From: an uncultured Rhodopila sp.
GTDB taxonomy: Bacteria; Pseudomonadota; Alphaproteobacteria; Acetobacterales; Acetobacteraceae
Assembly: GCA_903932145.1 (NCBI GenBank)
Contig: CAIZFE010000086.1
Coordinates: 1-64,000 of the forward strand
DNA: 64,000 nucleotides
Direction of reading: 5' to 3'
Position numbers and translations under genes: made by a program. This document shows, piece after piece, positions 42,672 through 51,939 of this stretch (within the stretch, counting starts at the first letter, position 1; the number at the start of each line of letters is the position of its first letter). The notes beneath the pieces are model-generated. The model was not told the DNA's origin. It was given only the letters and a program-made list of their open reading frames with translations, and searched no databases.

Positions 42672-43868
42672 CTAAGTTGCGTCCCGCCCACCCAGCGTGC
42701 GTGATTTGAAGTCCTCGGGGACCGCCGCGCCGACGTCGGTAAACGCGCGCCGCACGGCATCGGGAGTCTGACCGAAGATCTGCTTCCGGTTCTCTCCCGC
42801 CCACGCCGCCGATCCGACCGGGGCGTCAAGCGACTGCTGGAATACCGGCATCACGTAACGGGCGAACAACTCGTAGCTGCGCATCGTCTGCTCCCGCGTT
42901 GCCCATTCGTGCGCTCGGAATAGAATCCCTCCAAAGCCGCCCTGGCTGTATTCCAGCAGCCGCTTGATCCCCTTGGCGACTGTCTCCGGCGAGCCGACCA
43001 GCGTCGTTCCCATCTTCACGCCATCGGTCAACGGGTCGTCGGAACGGCCGGGCGGCCGGCCCAGCGTGTCCTCAAAATAGGTGATAGTTTCGTTGCGCTC
43101 GCCTTTGCGGACCTCGCGCAAGGCCTCTTCGTCGTCCTCGGCGATATGGGCGTTGACGACAACGCGCCATTTCTTCCGGCTGATGGTCTTGCCCGACTTT
43201 GCCGCGGCTGCTTCGGCGATCTTCCATTGGGTGGCCAAAGCCTCCGGCCCACCCGGCAGGCCGGCGCCGATCGACAGCACGCCGGTGCCGTGCGTGCCCG
43301 CCGCGATCATGCCGAACGGCGTGATCGTGCTAGCGACGGCGATTTCGAAATGCGGATCGCTGTAGGGTGCCAGATGCAGGCGCGCGTCGTTCATCTCGAA
43401 CCAGTCGGTCTTGATGGTGACGCGCTCCTCCATCTTCAGAAGCTGCATGATGGCATCCAGCGATTCCAGCATGCGCGGCCGTTGTGTGGCCGGCGCGATC
43501 CCCAGCATATACGCGTCCGACGTCAGCGCCCCCGGCCCGCAGCCCAGCATCGCTCGGCCTTTCGTCATGTGATCCAACTGCACCCAGCGCTGCGCCACCA
43601 TGAACGGATGGTGATACGGCAGGCTGGTGACGCCCGATCCGAGCTTGATGTGCTTGGTCTTTTCCGCCGCCGCCGCGATGATCAGTTCGGGGGATGCGAT
43701 GATCTCCCATCCTGCCGAGTGGTGCTCGCCGATCCAGGCCTCATCGTAGCCGAGGTAGTCCAGCCACTGGATCAGTTCCACGTCGCGATCCATCGCCAGG
43801 GTCGGGTTTTCGCCCAACCGGTGAAACGGGGCGAGGAAAATGCCGAAGGTCAAGCCGCGACGGGCCAT
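42672..43868 (-). CDS. LLM-class flavin-dependent oxidoreductase (limonene monooxygenase-like)
   Basis: 398 residues, the longest LLM protein here. GIFLAPFHRLGENPTLAMDRDVELI at the start and WIGEHHSAGWEIIASPELIIAAAAEKT near 45 resemble bacterial limonene 1,2-monooxygenase-type enzymes; GTTLVGSPETVAKGIKRL and ELFARYVMPVF close the barrel. There is a C-terminal extension of about 50 residues. Terpene oxidation is possible but unproven; the AtuA genes lie 30 kb away. Confidence 0.85.
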   Translation of the reverse strand: MARRGLTFGIFLAPFHRLGENPTLAMDRDVELIQWLDYLGYDEAWIGEHHSAGWEIIASPELIIAAAAEKTKHIKLGSGVTSLPYHHPFMVAQRWVQLDHMTKGRAMLGCGPGALTSDAYMLGIAPATQRPRMLESLDAIMQLLKMEERVTIKTDWFEMNDARLHLAPYSDPHFEIAVASTITPFGMIAAGTHGTGVLSIGAGLPGGPEALATQWKIAEAAAAKSGKTISRKKWRVVVNAHIAEDDEEALREVRKGERNETITYFEDTLGRPPGRSDDPLTDGVKMGTTLVGSPETVAKGIKRLLEYSQGGFGGILFRAHEWATREQTMRSYELFARYVMPVFQQSLDAPVGSAAWAGENRKQIFGQTPDAVRRAFTDVGAAVPEDFKSRTLGGRDAT

Positions 43869-44004
43869 GGGTGTTGCTCCAAATCAGATGCCCCATTCTG
43901 CCCCGGATACCCACCGGTAGCCAAGGGTGGGATTGGGCTGATGCGCTCTCGGTCAGTTGACAGAATGATTCTGGGAGCGAATTGAGTCGTGGTCGCCGCC
44001 CTCG

Positions 44005-44481
44005 TCAGGGCATATCTGGCAGCGCGCCGAACCGCTCCTGTAATGCAACAACATCGTCGTTCAACAGGGCGTCGAGTCCGACCGGGCAGGTCTCCGGCCA
44101 TGCCCGGGGCGGAACGCCATCGATCTCAACCACCCGGATTTGACGGAGTGCTTTGCCATACAACGCATCAAGGTTAATCAACTGCCGCATCGACGGCGCG
44201 AACCGCTGCTCGGCATCTGCCTGGAACGCCATGACTTCCTGCCGCCAGTGATTCGCGGATGCACTGTCCGGCCACCCCTGTAGCTTCAGCAGATGTACCA
44301 GCATCTGGCGCAGGAAACTGCGTACCGCGTTGAGTTGGGAGACACCCACGTCCTCGATCTCCTCGGCGACGTGCGCCCAGTCAACATCGTTAACGCGTTC
44401 GCCGAGCGAAATGCGCCGCAGCAGGGCGGCTTGGTGCGCCGACCAGGCCAGGATGTCGTGTTGGTAAAGACTGTCCGGCAT
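44005..44481 (-). CDS. DUF29 domain protein
   Basis: 158 residues of the DUF29 family, recognised from YQHDILAWSAHQAALLRR and the DVDWAHVAEEIEDVGVSQLNAVRSFLRQMLVHLLKLQ core. Common in Acetobacteraceae and cyanobacteria, function unknown, cytoplasmic. It is divergent from the SDR gene at 44615. Confidence 0.88.
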   Translation of the reverse strand: MPDSLYQHDILAWSAHQAALLRRISLGERVNDVDWAHVAEEIEDVGVSQLNAVRSFLRQMLVHLLKLQGWPDSASANHWRQEVMAFQADAEQRFAPSMRQLINLDALYGKALRQIRVVEIDGVPPRAWPETCPVGLDALLNDDVVALQERFGALPDMP

Positions 44482-44614
44482 GGTTTCCTACTTAGCGGCA
44501 CCGGCGGCGGGACGCAAGGAAAGCGGCCATCGCGTTCTCCGGCAACCCGCGCTCTTGGCATCGGCGCCACGCCGCCTCACACTCCGGGGAACCATACCAG
44601 GAGGGAACCAAACC

Positions 44615-45367
44615 ATGCGCCTGCAAGACAAAGTCGCCATTATCACCGGTGCCGCATCGGGCATGGGCGCGGCAACCGCGCGCCGTTTCGGTAAGGAAGG
44701 CGCGAAGGTCGTCATCGCCGACATGCTGGAGGAAGAGGGCAGGGCGGTGGCCGACGACATCAACAAGGCGGGCGGCAAGGCGGTCTTCATGGCACTGAAC
44801 GTCGCCGACGAGGCCGGCTGGAAGACCGTCGTGGATGAGACCGTGAAGGCCTTCGGCAAGCTGGACATCCTGGTCAACAACGCCGGCATCAGCGGCAGCG
44901 CGACCAATGACCTGTTGGACTCCGCGCTGTGGTACCGCGTCATGGAGGTCAACAGCACCGGCACGTTCCTGGGCACGGCGGCGGCGGTGCCGGCGATGCA
45001 AAAGAACGGTGGCGGATCGATCATCAACCTGTCGTCGATCTCCGGCGTGGTTGGCCAGACGATGGTGCATATGAGCTACAACGCCTCGAAGGGCGCGGTG
45101 CGCACGATGACCAAGGCGACCGCCGTGCAGTTCGGCAAGGACAACATCCGTTGCAACTCCGTCCATCCTGGTTTGATGCCGCCGATGCGGACATCCGGCG
45201 CCACGGCCGATCCGGTGGTGCGGGCGAAGATGCTGAAGGCGGTGCCGTTGGGCCGCAATGGCGAGGTGGACGAAGTCGCCAATGCGATTCTGTTCCTGGC
45301 CTCGGACGAGGCGTCGTATGTGACGGGAACGGAACTGCTGGTAGATGGTGGCTATCTGGCGATGTGA
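44615..45367 (+). CDS. short-chain dehydrogenase/reductase
   Basis: 250 residues of a classical SDR: TGAASGMG (cofactor), NNAG near 87-90, S...Y...K site with YNASKGAVR, and a C-terminal LFLASDEASYVTGTELLVDGGY. Start at 44615 with AGGAGGGAA upstream. Resembles cyclopentanol/3-oxoacyl-type dehydrogenases; substrate unknown. Stands alone on the plus strand. Confidence 0.88.
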   Translation: MRLQDKVAIITGAASGMGAATARRFGKEGAKVVIADMLEEEGRAVADDINKAGGKAVFMALNVADEAGWKTVVDETVKAFGKLDILVNNAGISGSATNDLLDSALWYRVMEVNSTGTFLGTAAAVPAMQKNGGGSIINLSSISGVVGQTMVHMSYNASKGAVRTMTKATAVQFGKDNIRCNSVHPGLMPPMRTSGATADPVVRAKMLKAVPLGRNGEVDEVANAILFLASDEASYVTGTELLVDGGYLAM

Positions 45368-45482
45368 TGGAACGGATCGCGGGCGAGCGGAGGCGGGGTT
45401 TCTGTCCCCGCCTTTCCGATCGGCATGGTTTCATCCGACCCGGCCACCTATCGGAGGTGGCCGGGTCGGGCTGGACCTACAC

Positions 45483-47342
45483 TTATGGCGTTACGATCGG
45501 AAAATTAGCGGTGAGCGGCTCGATCAGATCGGTCAACGCAGAATACAGCGCTGCATCGCCCTCAATCATGATGCTGCCCGATGCGACGCAAGGTTCCACC
45601 GCGACGCCCTCAAGCAAGGTCGCCAAAAGATCCGGCCATGACAGCCTGACCGTGATGTTGGCGTTCGGATCGGCGACGCCGGCCTCATGAACCAATACGC
45701 CGTTTTCAACCGTAATGAGATGGCGTTCGCCCCGATCGGTCAGTTCGATATTGATCGTGAATGCGCGTTCGGCGGCCTTGTCCGGATTGACCCGCACCGC
45801 CGCGAAGTCGAGCATCATGGGCGTCGTTGCCGCTGCCAGAACATCGGGACTGAAGCCGGCGGATGGCAGTCGCGCCGGGCCGGTACGCAACTCCTGCGCT
45901 CCGGTCAGATAGATGTTGCGCCAGGTTCCTGCCTCCGATTCAAAGCCCAACAGCGTGTAGATCGCCGCCAATTGTTCTCGGGCCGCCGCATTGGTTTCGT
46001 CCGCGAACACAACGTGGTTGAGTAACGTGGCCGCCCACCGCAAGTCGCCGTCCGCCTCGGACACTGATGCCAGCGCTTTCACCGCCTCGGCACCGCCCAT
46101 CGCGGCGACATACTTCTTCGCCGCCGGCTCCGGCGGCAACGGGTTCAGATTCGCCGGATTGGCGTCATACCACCCGAGGTAACGCTGATAGATCGCCTTC
46201 GAATTGTGGCTCATGGTCCCGTAGTAGCCACGATTGAACCATTGCTTGGACAGAACATCGGGCAGACGCAGTGTTTCGGCGATCTCCATTGCCGTCAGGC
46301 CGGTGTTCATCAGCCGCACCGTCTGATCGTGCAGAAATTTGTACGCGTCACGATGACTGCGCAGGAACGCGACGATCTCATCCCCGCCGAAGCGCGGAAT
46401 GCCATGGGCGGCGAACATGACGTCGCTCTTGTGCGCGAACAGCCGGATCGATTCCGTCAGATAGTCGGCCCACGCCTTCGCATCGCGCACCAGGGCACCC
46501 CGGGCGGGCAGTAGATTGTGCATGGTGAGGTTTGCATTCTCGGCCATGAACACCGCTCGGTGCTCCGGCAGATAAAAATTCATTTCGGCCGGCGCTTCGG
46601 TCCCCGGCGTAAGCTGGAACACCATTGTTACGTCGCCGATCGTCATCTCCTGGCCGGTTCGCGTAATGACATCAGTCGGGGCAATCAGTGACAGCGTGCC
46701 GCGCGATGGCCGAGGCCCCAGCCCGGAGGTTATTTCACCCTCGGCACAGCAGGCCAGCGTGTGGCCGAACTGAAAACGCGCGCGGCGCAGCATCGCCGGA
46801 CCGGCGATGATGTTCTCCGAAATCGCGTTTTCCAGGAACCCTTCCGGGGCGATCACCTTAACGGTCCCGGCGGCTACCGCGGCGGCGGTCGTGACACCGC
46901 CGACGCCGCCGTAATGATCGACATGGCTGTGCGAATAGATGACGGCCAGGACCGGCTTTCGCGCCACATGTTCGAACAGGAGGTCGAGGGCGGCCCGCGC
47001 GACCTCGGTCGTCGTCAGCGGATCGACAACAATCCAGCCCGCGCCGGCATCGATGAACGAGACGGTCGAGACATCGAAGCCGCGCACCTGATAAATGCGC
47101 TCCGCGACTTTAAACAGACCATGCTGCGTCAGGATGCGCGCCTGCCGCCACAGGCTGGGATTGGCCGTCTCCGGTGCCTCGGTTTCCAGGAAGCGATAGG
47201 ATGATAGATCGTAGGCGACGCGACCGTCGGCACGTTTGATCACCGGATCGGCGCGTGTGGCGATAAAGCCGCGATTGGCAAAATCGAAATCCTTGCGGTC
47301 GTCGGCGGCTACCAACTGCCGCGCTTCTTCGATCTGGCTCAT
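45483..47342 (-). CDS. alkyl sulfatase (SdsA1-type metallo-beta-lactamase fold)
   Basis: 619 residues. Metal-binding motif H138-x-H140-x-D142-H143 in YSHSHVDHYGG, GYYGTMSHNSKAIYQRYLGWYDANP typical of SDS hydrolases, then the dimerisation region and a C-terminal SCP2-like lipid-binding domain. It splits alkyl sulfates to alcohol and sulfate. Unlike SdsA1 it starts without a signal peptide, so it is likely cytoplasmic. Start at 47342 is supported by GAGGAAAT upstream; an ATG 30 bases earlier is the alternative. Last gene of a run with an ABC importer. Confidence 0.88.
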   Translation of the reverse strand: MSQIEEARQLVAADDRKDFDFANRGFIATRADPVIKRADGRVAYDLSSYRFLETEAPETANPSLWRQARILTQHGLFKVAERIYQVRGFDVSTVSFIDAGAGWIVVDPLTTTEVARAALDLLFEHVARKPVLAVIYSHSHVDHYGGVGGVTTAAAVAAGTVKVIAPEGFLENAISENIIAGPAMLRRARFQFGHTLACCAEGEITSGLGPRPSRGTLSLIAPTDVITRTGQEMTIGDVTMVFQLTPGTEAPAEMNFYLPEHRAVFMAENANLTMHNLLPARGALVRDAKAWADYLTESIRLFAHKSDVMFAAHGIPRFGGDEIVAFLRSHRDAYKFLHDQTVRLMNTGLTAMEIAETLRLPDVLSKQWFNRGYYGTMSHNSKAIYQRYLGWYDANPANLNPLPPEPAAKKYVAAMGGAEAVKALASVSEADGDLRWAATLLNHVVFADETNAAAREQLAAIYTLLGFESEAGTWRNIYLTGAQELRTGPARLPSAGFSPDVLAAATTPMMLDFAAVRVNPDKAAERAFTINIELTDRGERHLITVENGVLVHEAGVADPNANITVRLSWPDLLATLLEGVAVEPCVASGSIMIEGDAALYSALTDLIEPLTANFPIVTP

Positions 47343-47370
47343 GGATTTCCTCGCGCTGTCTAAAGCCGAC

Positions 47371-47402
47371 ACATGTTACCATAGAAGCCCGAGATAACAT
47401 GT
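47371..47402. promoter_or_regulatory. inverted repeat upstream of the alkyl sulfatase
   Basis: ACATGTTA (47371-47378) and TAACATGT (47395-47402) form an inverted repeat with a 16-base spacer, centre to centre 24 bases, with further CGAC/GTCG pairing outside. The spacing fits a dimeric regulator binding on one face of the helix. It lies 28 bases before the sulfatase start and after the importer's binding-protein gene. Confidence 0.45.
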
Positions 47403-47455
47403 CGATGTTCACAAGGTCGCATCTCGCTATCGCCATCGAGCGAAAATCGGCGGAA

Positions 47456-48505
47456 TCACGGCTTCCACGCCTTCGCCTGTGCCTCGATCGCCGCCTGATC
47501 AAATGCATTCATCTCATCCACCAGATCGTTGGTGACGACCTCTCCAACCGGCGTCGCAACCGGCGACACTTTCCATTTCGTCAGAAAATCGATGTAATTG
47601 GCGAAATTGGTCAGATTGCTTTCGCCCCATTTCGTCACGCCACCGGACGCCAGATCCCAGTGCGCGATCCGAGCGCTCAGGACTTTCACGTCGTCGCGGA
47701 TGGCGGTGTCCTCGTCTTTGCCGGTGGGTTTGGTCTGCGGAAAGACTTCGTACAGGATGCGGATCGCGGCTTCCGGATTGGCCATGGCGAACGCCTCTCC
47801 CATCGCCAATCCACGCCCCAGCGCGACCGCCTCTGCCCGATGATCCTTGAGGGTCTTGTCCAGGGCAAACAAGCTGTTGCCGGGGAACGGCGCCATCTCT
47901 CCCAACGGCAACATGCGCAGCTTGATACCGGCGTTTTCGACCATCGCGTATTGTGTATCGAACTGCGACAGCGCATCGATTTGCTTCGACCGCAGCAGCG
48001 CCGCCGTTTGCGCGCCTTCACCCGCCACGACGAGATGCGCCTGCGTGTTCGGGTCCAGACCGACACTGGCAAGCTGCGCCCGCGCCACCACCACGCCGCC
48101 GGACGCCATCGAAATCACACCGATCGTCTTGCCCTTCAAATCAGCCAGAGTCTGGATCGGGCTGTCGGCTGGGACCGCGATCCCGTAAGTGAAGCTCTGA
48201 TACGTCGTATAGAACAGCTTCCCGTTCACCCCTTGTGGATGAATGATCAGAACGGGTTCGATCGAGGGCTGGGAGAACAGCAACTCCCCGGTCGCGACCT
48301 GTTTCACGCAGTCGGTCGCACCGGGCAGCGGCGTCAGGATCACCTTCAGGCCCTCGTCCGCGAACCAGCCAAACTTCTGGGCGATGGCGAACGGAGAGGC
48401 GGCGCCGCTGACCGTGTTGGCGCACCAGCCGACACGGATGGTGGTTTCCGCCTGCGCCGCGGAAACAGAGGCAAACGACAGCGCGGCGGCGAGAAGAAGG
48501 CGCAT
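47456..48505 (-). CDS. ABC transporter substrate-binding protein (NitT/TauT/NMT1 type)
   Basis: 349 residues. Signal peptide ending near SAAQAETT, then an NMT1/SsuA-like fold (FAIAQKFGWFADEGLKV, GATDCVKQVATGEL, LKGKTIGVISMASGGVV). The NitT/TauT family imports nitrate, taurine, alkanesulfonates and related sulfur compounds. Followed on the same strand by the alkyl sulfatase and preceded by its permease, so an alkyl sulfate or sulfonate is a reasonable substrate guess. Confidence 0.88.
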   Translation of the reverse strand: MRLLLAAALSFASVSAAQAETTIRVGWCANTVSGAASPFAIAQKFGWFADEGLKVILTPLPGATDCVKQVATGELLFSQPSIEPVLIIHPQGVNGKLFYTTYQSFTYGIAVPADSPIQTLADLKGKTIGVISMASGGVVVARAQLASVGLDPNTQAHLVVAGEGAQTAALLRSKQIDALSQFDTQYAMVENAGIKLRMLPLGEMAPFPGNSLFALDKTLKDHRAEAVALGRGLAMGEAFAMANPEAAIRILYEVFPQTKPTGKDEDTAIRDDVKVLSARIAHWDLASGGVTKWGESNLTNFANYIDFLTKWKVSPVATPVGEVVTNDLVDEMNAFDQAAIEAQAKAWKP

Positions 48506-48568
48506 ACAAATTACTCCAGGGAAACGGAACCGGTGTGACGGGTGGTGGACAGAACAAGTCCTGGTTTT

Positions 48569-49357
48569 TTAGTTTTTGTCCGGCCTGATCCCGGCCTGCC
48601 GGCTCGCCGGGTCCCAGAACAGCAGGCGCTTGCGCACCAGTGTCACTGACATGTTCAGCACCAGTCCCACCACCGACAGGATCAGCAGGATCGAGAATTG
48701 CCCGGCTACATCCATGGTGAAATTCATACTCTGAATCAGCATCCCCAGGCCGGCCTGGGCGCCCACGAACTCGCCCACGATGGCGCCAATCAGCGCGAAG
48801 ATCATCGCGATTTCCAGACCGGCAAAGATGTACGGCAGCGCGTTCGGCACCCGCAACATGGTGAAAATCTGGATCGGTGTGGCGGCCAGAGAGCGCATCA
48901 GACTGATCCGGTCCTCATCGGCCGACCGCAGCCCGACGATGGTGTTGATCATCAGCGGGAAAAAACAAACCAGCGCCGAGTTGACGACCTTGGAGGTCAT
49001 GCCCAGTCCGAACCAGACGATGATCAGCGGCGCCAGCGCGACTTTCGGCATCGCCTGGAACATCACGACGATGGGATAGATGAAGTAGTCGAACCGCCGG
49101 GACAGCGCGACGCAGGTGCCGAGCAACAGCCCTCCGAGTGAGCCGAAGATGAAGCCGAAGGCGGTTTCCATCAGGGTGACGCCGATATGCTCCTGATACA
49201 GGCCGGTGACGGTACCGCGATACAGGGCCATGCCGACGGCGGACGGGGTGGGCAGCAGGAACGCCGGGATCTCCAGCAGGCGCACGGCGGCCTCCCACAG
49301 CCCCAGCAGCAGCACGATGAATACCAGGCGCAACAGGAAATTCCGGACGGTGTTCAT
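48569..49357 (-). CDS. ABC transporter permease (NitT/TauT type)
   Basis: 262 residues with six membrane segments and the cytoplasmic EAA loop recognisable as LMRSLAATPIQIFTMLRVPNALPYIFAGLEIA. Overlaps the ATPase gene by ATGA. Membrane part of the importer with the 47456 and 49354 products. Confidence 0.9.
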   Translation of the reverse strand: MNTVRNFLLRLVFIVLLLGLWEAAVRLLEIPAFLLPTPSAVGMALYRGTVTGLYQEHIGVTLMETAFGFIFGSLGGLLLGTCVALSRRFDYFIYPIVVMFQAMPKVALAPLIIVWFGLGMTSKVVNSALVCFFPLMINTIVGLRSADEDRISLMRSLAATPIQIFTMLRVPNALPYIFAGLEIAMIFALIGAIVGEFVGAQAGLGMLIQSMNFTMDVAGQFSILLILSVVGLVLNMSVTLVRKRLLFWDPASRQAGIRPDKN

Positions 49358-50151
49358 TCGATGCCTCCCGACGCGTTCAGGCCGGTGCGGATGCGTTTGA
49401 CGTAGGCACCGAACTCCGGGGTGTTCATCACATCCAGGCCGCGCGGACGGGGCAGGTCGATCTTCAGCACATCGGCGATCCGGCCGGGCCGTGGTGTCAT
49501 CACCAGCACCCGGTCGGCCAGATAGACCGCCTCGCCGATCGAGTGCGTAATGAACAGCACGGTCTTCTTCCGCTCCATCCAGATGCGCTGTAGTTCCTGG
49601 TTCATCGACTCCCGCGTCATCGCATCCAGCGCGCCGAACGGTTCGTCCATCAATAATAGCGCCGGGTCGTGGATCAGGCCGCGCACCAACGCGACGCGTT
49701 GCTGCATCCCGCCGGATAGCTCCCAGGGAAAACGGTGCTCGAACCCTTCAAGGCCGACCAGTTTCAACAGGTTCATCGCTTTGGCGCGCATTGTGTCGCG
49801 TCCCAGGCGCTGTACATCCACGGGCAACAAAGCGTTGTTCAGCACGCTCCGCCAGGGGAACAAGACCGGCGACTGGAAAACGACGCCAATGTCGCGCCGA
49901 GGCCCGGTGATCTTGGTGCCGTGCAGAAACGCCTGCCCGGTGCTTTGCGGTAACAGCCCGGCCAGAATGCGCAGCAGCGTCGATTTACCGCAGCCGGAGG
50001 GGCCGACGACCACGACCAACTCGCCTTCGTCAACGGTAAAGTCGATTTCACTCAATGCCAGAACGGGTGCGGCTTCGGTGCCGAATCGCTTGGATAGGTG
50101 TCGTACCGCGATCATCTCGCGGGCCGCGCTTCGAATGTGTGATCCATCCAC
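49354..50151 (-). CDS. ABC transporter ATP-binding protein (NitT/TauT type)
   Basis: 265 residues. Walker A GPSGCGKST, signature LSGGMQQR, Walker B LLLMDEPFGALD, H-loop THSIGEAVYLADR: the SsuB/TauB-like group. First gene of the importer operon. A second possible start lies at 50115 (MIAVRHLSKRFG), which may be the real one. Confidence 0.9.
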   Translation of the reverse strand: MDGSHIRSAAREMIAVRHLSKRFGTEAAPVLALSEIDFTVDEGELVVVVGPSGCGKSTLLRILAGLLPQSTGQAFLHGTKITGPRRDIGVVFQSPVLFPWRSVLNNALLPVDVQRLGRDTMRAKAMNLLKLVGLEGFEHRFPWELSGGMQQRVALVRGLIHDPALLLMDEPFGALDAMTRESMNQELQRIWMERKKTVLFITHSIGEAVYLADRVLVMTPRPGRIADVLKIDLPRPRGLDVMNTPEFGAYVKRIRTGLNASGGIE

Positions 50152-50275
50152 GCCTGTTTTTTCCTCCGTTGGCCGGAAGCAAGCCCGAGCAGCGGGGGGA
50201 ATGCAAGCCCGGGCGTTAACCGATCGGTAAGTATTTGCTGCTAGATGGTGGACCGGAGCAGGAATCCGGGCACCC

Positions 50276-51928
50276 GTGATGAAGGACTACCTCGACAGTA
50301 TTCGGAAGTTTGGCATGGCACGCGTGGCCATGCTGGTTGGCGTCACTCTTGGCATTATTGCGGCCTTCGTCTGGCTGGAGGTGCAGGGGCCGGGACGCGC
50401 GCGCATGGCGGTGCTGGCATCCGATCTCGACCCGGCAACGGCGCAGCAACTGACGACGGAACTAACGGCTCGGAAAATCCCGTACCGGTTGGATGGCAGC
50501 CAAATTCTGGTTCCCGACAGCGACATGGCCGCCGCCCGGACGATGCTGTCCGCCAACGGCCCGTCTGCCGCGGGGGGAACCGGTTACGAGATTTTCGACC
50601 GCGGCAACGACCTGGCGGTGACCGACTTCGACCAACAGGTCAAGCTGACCCGAGCGTTGGAAGGCGAACTGGCCCGTACCATCGTATCGGTGCGTGGTAT
50701 TACGCATGCGCGCGTTCACCTGGTGTTGCCGCACCGGGAGCCATTCGCCCATACAAAGCAGAATGCGCAGGCGAGCGTGATGTTGACGATCCCCGGACGG
50801 CAGATGCTGTCGCCAGAGGCGATCCAGTCGATCGTCAATCTTGTCGCGGCGGGCGTCCCGGGATTGCGTCCGCAGGACGTGACCGTGGTGGATTCCAACC
50901 TGCATCTGCTGGTGCAGGCCGGCGACACCAACGACCCCCGTACGAAGTCCACGATGGAGGAGGATATTCGCCAGAAGACCGAAATGCGTATGGCCCAGGC
51001 GGTGGAACTGATGCTGGAACGCAGTCTGGGAGCGGGCCATGTGCATGCGGAAGCCTCGATCCGCATGAACTTCGACAAGGTGAACGAAACCCGCGAAAAA
51101 TTTGATCCGGACGGATCGGTGGTGCGCAGCACGCAGAACGTAACGTCGAACAACAAGACCACGGACAAGACGGGCCCGGTATCGTTGCAAAACAACCTGC
51201 CGAACGCCGATGCCGGGACAACCGCCAGCGGCAGTCAGGAAGGACGCCAGGAAGAAACCACCAACTACGAAATCGGCAAGACTGTGCGAGCGGTCGTGCA
51301 TGACCAGCCACAGGTGGAACGGGTGACCCTGGCGGTGATGGTCGATGGAGTCGATGAGGTCGCCGCGGACGGCCGGCACACCTGGAAGGCGCGCGACCAG
51401 GCGTCACTCGATCAGATCGAGAAACTGGTGAAAAGCGCGATCGGTTTCGATGAGTCGCGTGGCGACAGGTTGGACGTTGTCAGCATGCCGTTTGTCGCCA
51501 TGCCGGATGTTCCGGAAACCGCGCCTGCTGTGTCGCCCGGCAAGGCGACTGGCGACCTGCTGACATTCGTGCAGATGATTGCCTTTGGTGTGGTTGGCTT
51601 CGGAATCATCATCCTGACGGCACGCTCCATCCTCACCGCGATCAGCAAAGGCCCGGTCAACCTGTCGATCGCGGCCGGCCCGAATGGGGAGATCGCGACA
51701 GCCGGCTCCAATCCCGGACTTGCGCCGCCGCTGTCGGACGGATCGGAGCCGGATGACGGGGACTATGGCGGCACGGTGGAGGAGGCCAACGATCTCAACG
51801 TGCAGATGGCTCGGGTCGAGGGCAAGCTGAAGGCATCGTCTCTTCGCAAGGTCACGCAATTGGTGGACATGCACCCGGACACCACGCTGGCCATCATCCG
51901 AAGCTGGATAGCGACCGACACCAAATGA
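50276..51928 (+). CDS. fliF: flagellar MS-ring protein FliF
   Basis: 550 residues. Membrane segment at about 16-35, then the ring-building motifs (VLASDLDPATAQQLTTELTARKIPYRL, GYEIFDRGNDLAVTDFDQQVKLTRALEGELARTI, RVHLVLP), a low-complexity loop around 300-340, a second membrane segment around 425-450, and a C-terminal FliG-binding helix (LVDMHPDTTLAIIRSWI). Forms the MS ring of the flagellar basal body in the inner membrane. No fliG, fliH, fliN or other flagellar gene follows, which is unusual. Confidence 0.9.
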   Translation: MMKDYLDSIRKFGMARVAMLVGVTLGIIAAFVWLEVQGPGRARMAVLASDLDPATAQQLTTELTARKIPYRLDGSQILVPDSDMAAARTMLSANGPSAAGGTGYEIFDRGNDLAVTDFDQQVKLTRALEGELARTIVSVRGITHARVHLVLPHREPFAHTKQNAQASVMLTIPGRQMLSPEAIQSIVNLVAAGVPGLRPQDVTVVDSNLHLLVQAGDTNDPRTKSTMEEDIRQKTEMRMAQAVELMLERSLGAGHVHAEASIRMNFDKVNETREKFDPDGSVVRSTQNVTSNNKTTDKTGPVSLQNNLPNADAGTTASGSQEGRQEETTNYEIGKTVRAVVHDQPQVERVTLAVMVDGVDEVAADGRHTWKARDQASLDQIEKLVKSAIGFDESRGDRLDVVSMPFVAMPDVPETAPAVSPGKATGDLLTFVQMIAFGVVGFGIIILTARSILTAISKGPVNLSIAAGPNGEIATAGSNPGLAPPLSDGSEPDDGDYGGTVEEANDLNVQMARVEGKLKASSLRKVTQLVDMHPDTTLAIIRSWIATDTK

Positions 51929-51939
51929 ACTTGCGGCGC

